Shown in pieces: positions 32,098-43,750 of a DNA stretch of 64,000 nucleotides. The stretch covers positions 4,464,001 through 4,528,000 of the forward strand of contig NC_089440.1 in assembly GCF_026210795.1 (NCBI RefSeq), written 5' to 3'. The stretch's first letter is position 1. Each line of letters starts with the position of its first letter. The position numbers and the translations under genes were made by a program. Source of the DNA: Rhizophagus irregularis. Its lineage: Eukaryota; Glomeromycota; Glomeromycetes; Glomerales; Glomeraceae. The notes below the pieces were generated by a model. The model saw only the letters and a program-made list of their open reading frames with translations. It ran no database searches and was not told the origin of the DNA.

Positions 32098-33679
32098 ATG
32101 TATGATGAAATTAAAATTAGTGATGATGTATTTGAACAAATAAAAGACTTCAAATTTTGGGAATGACTGAAGAACAAGAATTATTAATTGATAAACTAAT
32201 AATAAACAAAGAATTAAAAGAATGTTATAAAAGAAATGGTTTATGTAAAAATTGCAAACAGACCAATTCTTATTTTAAATGGTGTCAGCCATGTATTTCT
32301 AATCATTTTCAACCAAATTTCAAAAATTGGACAAGTGGAAATCATGACGTTGATGAATTTATTCAAAAAGCACAATTAAAAGCTAAATATGATTTACAAA
32401 TCATAGAATGGATTGAATATTATAGATTTGAAGATGTTGAATATTTAGCAAAGGGAGGATTTGGAACTACTTTTAAAGCAGTTTGGAAAGATGGTCCTTG
32501 GGAATTGAATGATGATAGTCAATTGGAAAGAGTAGGTGAAACAAAAGTCGCTTTAAAGTGCTTAAATAATTCCCAAGATATTACAGCAGATTTTTTAAAA
32601 GAAGTAAGATATTTTTTACTGATTTTACTATTATTAGCCCTTATAAATGTTAAACTAACTATAATTTTCTTGTAAGGTTGAATCAAATATTTTAGTATAT
32701 AATACTGGTCGGACAGTTCGTTGTTTTGGTATTACCAAAGATCCAAAAACAAATGATTTTATGATGGTGATGGAATTAAAAGATTATAGTTTAAGACAAC
32801 ATTTAAATAACAGCTTTATTTCAATGAATTGGGAGGAAAAGTTGTTTACTTTATATAATATTGCGGATGGTCTTGAAGATATTCATAATGAAGAATTAAT
32901 TCATCAAGATCTTCATTGTGGGAATATATTAAGCAATGACATCCATCAGGCTTTCATTACTGACTTGGGATTATGTCAACCAGCAAATGTCAAATCCTCT
33001 CAAAATAGTAATAGAAATATACAGTATATGGAGTATTACCTTATGTAGCTCCGGAAGTTTTAAGAGGAAAGGAATATACTCAAGCAAGTGATATTTATGG
33101 ATATGGAATTATTGCATATGAAATTTGTACAGGTTTCCCCCCTTATTATGATATACTGTAGCTCATGATGAATTTTTAGCAATGAAAATTTGTCAAGGCT
33201 TGAGGCCAAAGTCTAATTATAAAATCCCTCAATTAATTTTTGACATTATCAATCAATGTTGGGATGCAGACCCTTTAAAACGACCTAATGCAGGTAAATT
33301 ACAGTCGTTAATGAGTAAATTATATTGGGATTTTTTAGATATTGCGGGCGATAAATCGGATTCTGTAATCAATAAACAAGCCAATGAAGCAGATGAAATT
33401 AATAAAAAGTTATCATTTTCATTACCTTTAATATCTATTGGTACTATATCATATGAAACACATCCTCAAGCAGTTTATACAAGTAGGCTTTTAGATTTTA
33501 AAAATCTTCCAGAACCAGATAATAATGATGATTTACTTGGAATAGAATATTCAGGTAATTATTATATGAATATAATTTGTTTTATTAAATCGTATTTTTG
33601 ATACAATATTTATTCCCAGCTTTTTATATATATAGAATCAATAAAAGTTGATTTTACCAAACTTGATATCGCTAATTAA
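32098..33679 (+). pseudogene. TKL-type kinase copy 2, frameshifted
   Basis: This locus keeps the whole layout of its neighbours: ATG at 32098 (MYDEIKISDDVFEQIKDF), the CKNC ... CQPC knuckle, glycine loop GGFGTTFKAVW, VALKCL, an intron after FLKE, a catalytic loop with HQDLHCGN (Arg of HRD replaced by Gln), DLG, and a final exon near 33635-33679 (IKVDFTKLDIAN). The frame is broken three times. One base is missing at about 32163, where copy 3 reads GAATTGACTGAAG and this copy GAATGACTGAAG. Two 5-bp insertions create TACAGTA at 33020-33026 (in IYGVL) and TACTGTA at 33154-33160 (in YYDIAHDE). It is otherwise close to copies 1 and 3, so inactivation is recent. A sequencing error could explain the missing base but hardly the two matching insertions. 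Confidence 0.88.
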
Positions 33680-33920
33680 CATATAAATCAGTGATAAATA
33701 AAATTTACACTTTATAATTATAATTTCAATTTGAAATAAATCAAATCATTTCGATTAAACAAGTAGAAGCATTTCAATCGTTACTAATTATACAATCGGA
33801 GCAAAATTTACCCGTTTTTGGTATAAATGAAGTTTGTTTCCATGCGACTAGTAATGACCAACTGAATTATACTCAAAATCTTTAAGTTCGTCGTCACTGA
33901 GTTTAATTTCTTTCATAATA
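33675..33920. repeat. Block inverted relative to 62723-62990, with kinase 5' scrap
   Basis: Read on the minus strand, this block starts with a kinase 5' end (ATGAAAGAAATTAAACTCAG, coding MKEIKLSDDELK, at about 33916-33880) and continues to the 3' flank of copy 2. The same order occurs on the plus strand at 62723-62990. The kinase piece lacks any further domain and is a decayed fragment. Confidence 0.7.
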
Positions 33921-35228
33921 AATAATAAATAAGGAATATATCAACAGAGATTATGGATAAAAGTAAAAAAATAATGAAATGAGATGAGAAATCCACAATT
34001 TAATTTGTAATATTGCATTACTGAGTCATGTGACTAATATTTATTTTTAACCACTGGTTAAAGAAATTAATAAGTATGAAGTTTTATAAGGCTATTTAAT
34101 AAAATAAAATCTGTTCATATGGAAAATTAAAAGGATCTAAATGAGTAATGTATCGTTCAAAAAACTTAACCTTCAATATTAATTTTTGAAAAAATAAAAA
34201 AATCATTAACGTTAATAATGTTGATGTTAAGAAATGCAAAAAAGTATTTATGCAACATTATAAAATTAATATCTGAAAATGAATTATTACAAATTACAAG
34301 TTTAGCAAAAAGATTGAAAAAAAGGAGAATTGCATTTATCATTATAGATTACTTTAAAAATTAAAACTATTCAAAATTTCCAAATTCTCTCTTAGTTAAT
34401 GATTGAATATAATAATTGATTTGAAAAAATTACCAGTTAAAAATATTTCATATTATATGATTGTCACCAATCATGATATACAAGCATTACTAGTGTTTAC
34501 AACTTTACGTTCTTCAGTAAATCATATTCTTTATAACGATTTTTGTTTTAAATTTTAATTTTGATGGTTGAAATCATATTTGAATAAATCATTACTGAAT
34601 TTGAAAATTTGTAGAAAACATTATATATCAAGCTTAGTTTAAAATCCACAACTTTTTAATCACATAATTAGGGCCATGATTGTTCACGTGATCATATGCC
34701 AATCATAATTGTGACAAATCAAGGTACGCTTACATCACGTGATCGAACACGAGATCGAGATCGATGTTTTCATCTGGATTATAATCCGGATGAAAAATAT
34801 CCGGTTTAAACTTTTAAACTGGAATCCGGATGAATCAATAAGTGAATCAATATTACGAATTATTTATAGAAATAAGTATTGAATAAAATTAGAATTATGA
34901 AAATTTCGCTCTTAGGTAATTTTGGTACGAAATTAATATCACGTGACACTGAAAAAATAGTTTAGCCATCGGGTAAAAAATTTTTATTAGCTTAAGCATA
35001 GTGGCACAAAAATTTTAATGTTACACAAAATTTATAATTCTGGCCGGCGTTATAATTCTGGCCGGAATTATTGCCGATCAGTTGTAAATCCAATACGGAT
35101 TTCGGTCTCTATCTGGACCCGGATAAGAAATCCGGATCAATCCAATTTTTGTGTAACCCGGATGACGGAACCTTTAGACATCCCAAAATTGAAATTTAAA
35201 TTTGCCGATCAGAATTATTGTGTTTCTT
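33921..35228. other. Intergenic region between kinase copies 2 and 3
   Basis: No gene is supported. It contains three CACGTGA boxes (about 34698, 34737 and 34940), a cluster of ATCCGGAT-type motifs (34780-34825 and 35085-35165), and a tandem GGCCGG motif at 35041-35068 (TTCTGGCCGGCGTTATAATT repeated as TTCTGGCCGGAATTATT) that recurs at 39003-39056. Confidence 0.45.
35041..35072. repeat. GGCCGG dispersed repeat, copy 1
   Basis: Two consecutive AATTCTGGCCGG motifs spaced 19 bp apart, similar to three AATTTGGCCGG/CCAG motifs at 39003-39056 on the other side of kinase copy 3. Confidence 0.5.
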
Positions 35229-35310
35229 GTGTATTTTAACTAGCCTTTTTCATAATTTTGCCGTCTTGAAATAATAAAATAACGTTTCAGTCGTTTCACC
35301 ACTATTTTTT
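35229..35310 (+). promoter_or_regulatory. Leader module shared by kinase genes, copy 3
   Basis: GTGTATTTTAACTAGCCTTT, then TTCATAATTTTGCCGTCTTG and AAATAATAAAATAACG, matches 26544 and 31951. Confidence 0.5.
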
Positions 35311-35403
35311 TTTGTTATTTTTCTTTTTATTATATCTATTATATTTGCAATTTTTACATACGAATTAATAACATAATTTTTGTTTAATAAATTATTTATT
35401 AAA

Positions 35404-37070
35404 ATGGACAAAATTAAACATTTATTTGAGCAAATAAAAGATTTTAGTCATTATCGTTATCGCTTAACTAAAGAACAAAAATCATTAGTTGATGAAGATA
35501 AACTAAATGATGATGTATTTAAACAAATAAAAGACTTCAAATTTCGGGAATTGACTGAAGAACAAGAATCGTTAATCGTTAAACTGATAATAAACAAAGA
35601 ATTAAAAGAACGTTATAAAGAATATGGTTTATGTGAAAATTGTAAACGGCCTTGTACTAATTATTATTCTTATTGCCAATTATGTAATTCTAAACATTTT
35701 CAACAAAATTTCAAAAATTGGACAAGTGGAAGTCATAACGTTGATGCATTTATTCAAAAAGCACAATTAAAAGCTAAATCAGTAAGACAAATCATAGAAT
35801 GGATTGAATATAATAAATTTGAAAATATTGAATATTTAGCAAAAGGGGGATTTGGAACTACTTTTAAAGCAGTTTGGAAAGAAGGTCCTATTAGTAATTG
35901 GAATTATGACAATAATCAATGGAAAAGAAGTGGTAAGAAGGAAGTTGCTTTAAAATGTTTGCATAACTCACAAGGCATTACAACAGAATTTTTAAAAGAA
36001 GTAAGATATTTCTTATATATTTAATATTATTAGCCTTTATAAATGTTAAACTAACTTTAATTTTTATTTAAGGTTGAATCAAATTGTTTAGTACTTAATT
36101 CTGGTTATATAGTTCGTTGTTTTGGTATTACCAAAGATCCAAAAACAAATGATTTTATGATGGTGATGGAATTAAAAAATTGTAATTTAAGACATCATTT
36201 AAATAACAACTTCATTTCAATGAATTGGGAGAAAAAGTTGTTAACTTTATATAATATTGCATATGGTCTTAAAGATATTCATAATAAAGGATTAATTCAT
36301 CAAGATTTTCATTGTGGGAATATATTAAGCAATTATGTCCATCAGGCTTTCATTACCGACTTGGGATGTTGTCAACCGGCAAATGTCAAATCCTATCAAA
36401 ATAGTAATAAAAAAATATATGGAGTATTACCTTATGTAGCCCCAGAAGTTTTAAGAGGAAAAGAATATACTCAAGCAAGTGATATTTATGGATTTGGGAT
36501 CATTGCATATGAAATTTGTACAGGTTTCCCTCCTTATTGTGATATAGCTCATGACGAATTCTTAGCAATGAAAATTTGTAAGGGATTGAGACCAAAATCT
36601 AATTATAAAATTCCTCAATTAATTTTTGACATTATTAATCAATGTTGGGATGCAGACCCTTTAAAACGACCTAATGCTAATAAATTATATGAGTTATTAT
36701 GGAATTTATATTGTGATATTAAGTACAATAACAATAAAGTGGATTCTGTAATTTATGGGCAAGTTAAAAAAGTAGATGAAATTAATAAAAAGTTATCTTT
36801 TTCATCACCTTTGATATCTACAAGTACTATATCATATATGGCACATCCTCAAGCAGTTTATGCAAGTAAACTTTTAGATTTTAAAAATCTTCCAGAACCA
36901 AAAAATGCAGATAATGATGATGATTTACTTGGAATAGAATATTCAGGTAAATTAATTTGTTTTATTACATCGTATTTTGATACAATATTTATACCTTTTT
37001 ATATATGTACATAGAATCTACAAGAGTTGATTTTACCAAACTCGATATCAATTCCGAAGATTACACTTAA
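35404..37070 (+). CDS. TKL-type protein kinase, kinase copy 3 (HQD variant)
   Basis: Three exons (35404-36000, 36073-36946, 37015-37070) give 508 aa. An in-frame ATG 24 nt upstream (35380) is possible, but MDKIK at 35404 matches the starts of the other copies. The N-terminal helical module is present twice: MDKIKHLFEQIKDF with YRLTKEQKSLVDE, then DKLNDDVFKQIKDF with ELTEEQESLIVKL. A CENC ... CQLC knuckle and NFKNWTSGSHNVDAF follow. The kinase domain has GGFGTTFKAVW, EVALKCL, a variant catalytic loop HQDFHCGNIL (Gln for the HRD Arg; Asp kept), DLGCCQ for DFG, VAPEVLRG and CWDADPLKRP. The tail ends FKNLPEP, then RVDFTKLDINSEDYT. The frame is intact. Loss of the HRD Arg weakens classic activation-loop control, so the kinase may be loop-independent or weak; that is inference. 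Confidence 0.88.
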
Positions 37071-39214
37071 ATTTTTTATTTTACATAGTTAATACTTGTT
37101 TTAAATTCATAAATTTATTACAGTTCCTACATTAAAGGAAATACATTCCTGGAATTCTCTATTTAAAATTTAAGAGAAAAAAGAATTGTAATTTATTTAA
37201 GTGGATTAAAGAAAAAATTACACATAATTTTTTTAAAAAAATATCATTTGATTATTTATTAAGGTCTTTTTCTTCATTAACAAATATATTTTTATTTTCT
37301 AATTTAATTAAGTAGCTACTGATTCCGTGAGATGAAAGTGTTATTTCACTTTGAAATTTAAAATTAGTAATCTGTTCAGGTTTATGGTTAATATTAATCC
37401 TATTGAATGTATTAATTTATAGATCAAATCAAACTTTTGCTACAAAAACAATATTAAATTAAGCTAATTTTATTTAGTCAAAAGCATATGATTCCCAAAA
37501 TTGGTTTATTCCGACTTGATATATCAGTTGTTTGATCGTTCGTGCTTGACGCCGTCTCACTGGGCCTATACAGATACTGTATGGTTGATGATAAAAAAAG
37601 AAACATTTCAATTTCCTCAGTTTAGTTTATTTTGGATTATTAGATAACTTGGAAGTCAACTTAATAGTTGGATAATAATTTACTAATTCGTCCACTGTGG
37701 ATAGTGTAAGAGTCTTTTAATAGTACTTTCTTATAATAAAATCGATACCTATTTATTTTATTAATTCGTAAAATAATTGGCTGATTATTATCAATCACCG
37801 CGCATGTAATATGCAAATCATTTTCATATTAAAAAAAATTCGTGTAACCATATTTGAGTCACTTCATTTTATGATAAACCGTCAATTTTAATATGTAACT
37901 CCCATACAAATTAAGTAATTTGATAGAACATCATGTGCTTTACTAGTCTCTGAAGTTAATTTTCCATTTTTGAAAATTTTTTTTTCTCTTCGAATATACA
38001 AGAAGTTTACGTTAAAAAATGAACTTTTTTTGAGATCCTTTTAAAAGTTTGGATAAATATATAGTTTTAATAGCAAAAATATATGTAATTTTGCAAGAGA
38101 AAAAAGATTTTCTAAGGGTTTAATGGTAGTTATTCGGGTAGTTTTTGTATAAACACAAAAAAATTGATTTTTTAATAAAAAAAAGAATTTTTACTTCAAT
38201 AAATTTTAATGAGAATCCTTTAACTAATAATAAATATTTTATTTTTAGGTGTAACTTTTCAAAAGAAACAGCTTTTATTAAGTTAATAAGGTCGGTCACC
38301 CAATAAGATTTTTGTTTATTATTGAATTTATCAAATTTTCTCTATTTTTTAATATGAAATAATGATAAAATTTTATTTATTATAGGAAAAAAGGAAGGGA
38401 AGAGTATTATTAGATTTATTTTTGAATAATATATTTTTTTTAAATTAAAAAAAAACTACAAAATTTTCATTATTTTTAGTAAATCCAATCATGTTTTAAT
38501 ATTAGATTCCTATTTATTTCATCACGAAATTTTTTTATTTTAATATTCAAATTGTTTTTTAAATTAGAAAATAGTTTGTTTTGTAATTAAAACCATTGAA
38601 ATAATAAATAATTTATAATACTATTATACAAATATAATGAAAAAAAGGGAAATTTTTCTTTATAGATTCTGGGTTTATTTGAAAATTTATTTGAGTTAAT
38701 ATTTTTTTAAGCTTTTTTTTTGTTATAAAATTATATAAAATACTTTCTGTCTTAATTTGGAGTTTTAAATTATTTACTATATTTGACAAATTTCAAGGTT
38801 TTCTCATTATTCCTTATTTTTAGCAAATAAAATGTACCAACTTCTAGTTAAGATCCACCTTAAAAAACAAAAAGTATTTGAAGAAATTTTTCAACACACT
38901 CTTAGATGTTGTCAAGAAGTATTATTTTCTATATTTAGTTTGAAAGTTATTTTATATAAATGTGATGTTACATTTGAACTGCATTTTTCAATTTTTATAA
39001 AATTTAGGCCGGCATTATAAAATTGGCCGGAATTAAGCAAAATTTGGCCAGAATTATGGATTCGAAAATCATCAATTTTAACCAATAAAATTTATTTTAG
39101 CCGATTTTGATCTACATACATAAATTATATAATTAATAACTATACGGCACCATAATTTTTAATATGGCTATCATAATAAGAAAAATTTGCCCTTAAATTT
39201 TATTACATGCGCAG
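37071..39214. other. Intergenic region downstream of kinase copy 3
   Basis: AT-rich sequence without a supported gene. The 62-codon frame at 38832-39020 has no recognisable motif and no support. GGCCGG motifs lie at 39003-39056. Confidence 0.45.
39003..39056. repeat. GGCCGG dispersed repeat, copy 2
   Basis: TTTAGGCCGGCATTATAAAA, TTGGCCGGAATTAAG and TTGGCCAGAATTATGG follow one another, resembling 35041-35072. Confidence 0.5.
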
Positions 39215-39219
39215 TGATT

Positions 39220-39480
39220 GTTATGTAATGATCGCGTCTGGTTAATATAAAAGTTTGTTATATACAGTATTATGTAATAATCGCGTTTAATTAATAGTTT
39301 ATTATATATAGTATTATATTTTACAGTATGTAAATAATCGTGTATAGTTAAAAGTTTATTATATTGTTTATTATATGTTATGTAATAATTCATAGTTTAT
39401 TATATATACAGTATATCATGTAATAATCGCGTCTAATTAATAGTTTATTATATATATATTATGTAATAATCGCGTCTCAA
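39220..39480. repeat. Minisatellite, six irregular units of 39-57 bp
   Basis: Units begin near 39222, 39270, 39328, 39379, 39417 and 39459 with ATGTAATAATCGCGTCT-like heads and TAATAGTTTATTATATATA-like tails. Three tails carry TACAGTA. Neighbouring units differ by several bases, so the array is not fresh. Confidence 0.75.
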
Positions 39481-41639
39481 TAAAAGTAAGATAAAAAAAT
39501 ATATATACACCCACATTTACACCTACTTTCACCTGCTTCCACATATTTTTTCATTTTGTCTTCTATTTATTTTTTAAATTTTTTAAAAAATACTTTTATT
39601 TATTTTTTTTTATATTTTTATATCTTTAAAATAGAAAAAAAAATACTTCGCGTTGTAACTTGTAAGTGATTTTACGCGTCGTTAGAGTCCGTTGCCAACT
39701 GGCTCTTTCAAGTTAAAGAAGGTTTTAGGAGCATACCAACTATTTATTTGTTATTTATTAAGGTAAGCTAAAGATCCCTGCTTAGCCTTCGGTTTGTATG
39801 TGTGTGTGTGTTTTGTGTGTGCGTAAAACACAGGCTTATAGACAAAAAAAGCTGAAGGGAAGGAGAAACTGGCTTTCCTGGATGAAGGTTAGCCTATGTT
39901 TCTTGCTCATTTGTTTGGTATCCAAACCTTTCTGGATGCTTTTTTTTATGTAGTATGGTGGTGGTTGATTATTTTCTTCCACCGGTACCAACCATACTTA
40001 CGATATTTTTTTAATTTTTTAGCTGCAACAACATTCAAACGATGGTATATAAGCTAGATGTAAAACAAGATGACATTAAGAACAATAATGAACAAGTTGT
40101 AAAAAAATCCACATAAGGAAAGTCTCGCATCTTCCATACAAATTAACAGCCGGTGAGAAGATATTTCTTAAAATTTCACCACAGAAAAAGTAGATAAATC
40201 TGTTACAAGTAAAAAAAAATAGTTTTTTCCTTTCGTCTTGTCTTTCTTTAGAACTGATATTAAACATTTACGTAATAATAGGTATATGAATCAAGTGATT
40301 TATTTATTTTTGGATTTCCATTATAATAAATTATATAATTAATTATGTTTAATAGGTCAAAATTTTTAAAATTCATTCAAAATATAAAATAGAAAATTCT
40401 AATTTATAATGAATTTACATAAAGGGAAATCATTTTAAGTATATTATTTATTTTGGCATGATGTTTTTAAATGTTTAAACTTTAAATGTATTAGCGATAA
40501 GTGTTATTACTTACAATATGGAAATTGATATCAAGCGAAGATTTGGTGGGATTTTCATCAAAAAATCTCGTTTATAATAAATCAAAATCTAAGGAATATG
40601 AATGTAAAATAAAAAATTTTTTTTTTTCTCTAAATTAATGGAAATTACATTTCAAAAATTATTCTTTCGTGTTTATTATTACATATTGATATATAGTGTA
40701 TATACTGTATAATTATTTTATTTTATTCTCCGTTGTTTTCTTCATCAAAAATAATTGGAATACTGTAATAAATTTATTATAAAAATATATTTAGTCAAAT
40801 TTATTCATCAATCTACTGAAATGAAAAATCTAATGATGTAACTTTATAGTAGTAAAAATTATCTTCATAGGTACTATTTGCATAATGAAATATAGTAGCT
40901 TTTTAATTATATATTTAAAAAAATTTATATACATATTTCTTTCAAATTTCATTCAGTATTTATTATAATTTATAAATTCTCCAGTTATTTTCTTTTCAGC
41001 TGATCAATGTTGAGATGTTTACTTATAAATTTTTTGAAGTTTTGATCTAGAATTGAAGATGATAAAAAATTCTTAATCTTCGTTCAAATCAAACGGTATT
41101 ATTAATTTGCTTTATAAATAAAATATTATTTTATGAATAAATTAATTAAATTATGACAATTAGGATTCCTTATAACTAAATAATAATTTACGACTGAATT
41201 AACCTCAGTGAATCATATAATAAAGTTTTTATTTAGGATTCAAACTTAAAATGGATATCATTTAAATGGTCTTGATGACCCTCAAGATTGATGATTCTAT
41301 TTGGGACCTCTTGAAAAAAACAATTATATGAAATGTGTCTTTTATGCCTTTATTTTATTTTAGTAACTTTATAAATCATCTGTGTTCACTACGCCACATT
41401 CTATTTACTAACAATACAAATAATTAATTAAAAATTTATTACGCTAAAAATTATTGTTTCTTTATCTGTTACAACAAAAATAAATTATTAAATTATTACC
41501 CCTGAATGATTTGCAAAATGACCTACGTTCATTCAACTTACAGATATTTAAATATATTCCTTTCAAAAATTCAAATGTATGTTTTCAAAATCGTTATTTT
41601 TCATCGTTAAAATTTTTTTTTTTCAAATATAATATATCT
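39481..41639. other. Intergenic region with GC-richer island
   Basis: At 39640-39960 base composition is less AT-rich than its surroundings and includes a (TG)n tract at about 39797-39825 and CGCGTCGTTAGAGTCCGTTG at 39676. This could be a remnant of a mobile element or an RNA gene, but I see no domain or foldable family I can name. The rest (to 41639) is AT-rich without a supported gene. Confidence 0.35.
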
Positions 41640-42540
41640 ATCCAGTAATTTCATCACACCCAACATGTAAAAAATGTTTTAGTAAATATACAAATGTAGT
41701 GAATGATTGGTGTAAACCACGTAAAATAAATAATTTAAAAGAAAATTTTACAAAAATGGACCAGTAAAAATAAAGAAATCGATGATATTATTAAAGAACA
41801 ACAATTAAAAATTAAAACTCATCATGATACAATATTTGAATGGATCCCATATAATAAGTTTAATATTATTAAAAAAAATGGGAAATGAAAAAAATTATCA
41901 TATAATAATAATATGGAATGATGGTCCATTCAAATTTAATAAAAATATTAAGAAATATGAAAGAATTTCAAAAGAAAAAGTTGCTTTAATATATAAAAAT
42001 AATTCTGAAAATATTATTAATGAATTTTCTAATAAAAAATTATCAATCAATTAATGATGATGATTTAAAAATATATGGAATATCTCAAAATCCGGATACA
42101 AAAGGTTATATATTTAATCATTCAAGATGAATACTATGAAAAATGTGATAGATAGAAGTATACAAATGTAACATATAATTGGTGTTATTCAAGTCAAAAA
42201 GATTATTTATTACAAATTGGAATAGCGGAAATAAAATAATTGATGATTTTATTCAATCAAATACACCAATATTTAAATGAATATCATAAGATCAATTTAA
42301 TAATATTAAAAGAATAGGTGAAAAGGCTATATCAAATTTAGCAATATGGAAGAATGGTCCATTACATTATGATTATCTAGGTAGAAAGTAATGGATAAGA
42401 GAATCGGATAAGATATTCCTTTATAATAAATTTTTTCTGATTTTGAAAAATCAGATAAGTTTCGGCATTTTAAAAACAATATAATTTTTTCTATAAGATC
42501 AAAAGATACAAGAATATACAAGCTACGAAAAAGTCAAATA
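41640..42540 (+). pseudogene. Two decayed tandem kinase N-terminal modules
   Basis: The first piece (about 41650-42060) translates in several frames to HPTCKKC...WCK, NFTK, KWTSKNKEIDDIIKEQQLKI, HHDTIFEWIPYNKFNIIKK, IWNDGPFKFN and KVALIYKNNSENIINEF, which is the kinase-family N-terminal module plus the first lobe. The second piece (about 42140-42420) repeats it more decayed: YNWCYSS, KIIDDFIQS, FKWISYDQFNNIKRIGE, AIWKNGPLHYDY. Many stops and frame changes, a lost glycine loop and no C-lobe show both are dead. The sequence is closer to the locus at 44.6-46.1 kb than to kinase copies 1-4. Confidence 0.7.
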
Positions 42541-42710
42541 TTCTTAACTTTCACCTGATATAAAAAAAATAGGCTCAATCATATACTAGAAGCAAATAAC
42601 CAGTTCATTTTTCCACTTTATTTGTTTATTGTACTTTTTATCAGATATTTATTTATATTTTAATAAAGAATGAATTAATATATGAATCTACATTATTAAA
42701 TTATTTAAAT

Positions 42711-43157
42711 TATTTGTAGTTTTCTTTTATTGGGCTTAATATTAAACATGGCTGTTGTAACGCCATGCTCGACATCAACCTTAATAGGATGATCCGTATT
42801 AATCTTAATTAGGAAGCACAAATATTAAAAATATTAAATAAAAATTGATTCAATAACCAAACAGTGGAAAATTAAATGAATAACTTACATCCTCAGAAAA
42901 ACAATATCAACTTTAAATCTTGTTTGAAGATTATTTTCAATTACTGTGCAATCATTCTCTTTGAATATTGAACTTTCTGCAATAATTGCAATAGTTTGGT
43001 CATCACAGGAGACATCGATCTGCTGCTTTTGTTGGACTCCAGATGTATACATTTTGACAATATAAAAACTATTACAAAAAAAAAAGAGATTTAGTTGCAT
43101 GCATATTAAACAATACAAAATATTAACTAATACAAACTCTTTATCGTTGTCATACAA
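42711..43157 (-). CDS. Possible small gene, tentative
   Basis: A minus-strand exon ending near 42893 carries protein-like sequence (MYTSGVQQKQQIDVSCDDQT, IAIIAESSIFKENDCTVIEN, NLQTRFKVDIVFL) after a strong acceptor (CTCTTTTTTTTTGTAATAG at about 43087) and before a GTAAGTT donor at 42890. Downstream, another frame reads INTDHPIKVDVEHGVTTAMF before a stop near 42711, but its phase does not fit the donor simply. The two Cys 16 residues apart could be disulfide-linked. I cannot name a family; the model may be wrong or decayed. Confidence 0.25.
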
Positions 43158-43660
43158 CTCATGGACAAGTTTCTTTGTTTGTTTTGTTTGTTATAAAGGT
43201 AGATATGTAATCAACTCTTCTTCCAGAGCCAGTAGTCCTTTAACAAAAAAACCCACTTTCGATAGAAAGAGTAAGGGGAAGTGGGACTGCATGCCGTATA
43301 CAGGATGGTGGACAACAAAAGATATTAAAAATTATACCCTTTCTCTGTTGCCTTCCATAATTAAATAACATAAAGGTGAGTTGAAACAATCAGATAGTTG
43401 TTATAAATATTGTGAAATGTATATTGTGAATATCTGCTGTGAAAAGAGATCACGTTGATAGATGTATACGATATTAGCAATAATTAGAAGAAAATTCGTT
43501 TATTTTATTGAGAGGGAGAGAGAAGTTATGTATATTTCTGAATAAACTATTAACAATTTCAATAAAATAATGAAAAAGGGGGAAGTAAGGTCATTTTATA
43601 TGTTTTTTTGTTGTACAAAAATAGAAATATCAATAATAAACACATATATATACAAGAAAG

Positions 43661-43700
43661 TTTTTCAATCACAATATAATTAAACATAGTTAATTGTCAT
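43661..43700. repeat. Tandem duplication copy 1 (empty-site copy)
   Basis: TTTTTCAATCACAATATAAT followed by TAAACATAGTTAATTGTCAT. The second copy begins at about 43732 and is interrupted by the 237-bp element at 43751-43987, resuming as TAACCAACATAGTTAATTGT. Confidence 0.75.
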
Positions 43701-43750
43701 CATGTAGAAAGTATAGTATAAAGGATAAAATTTTTTCAATCACAATATAA

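Noticed and set aside
38832-39020. 62-codon frame downstream of kinase copy 3
   Set aside because: No recognisable domain, no splice support, AT-rich surroundings.
40043-40220. Frame reading MVYKLDVKQDDIKNNNEQ
   Set aside because: Looks mildly protein-like but is short, stops quickly and has no partner exon or family match.
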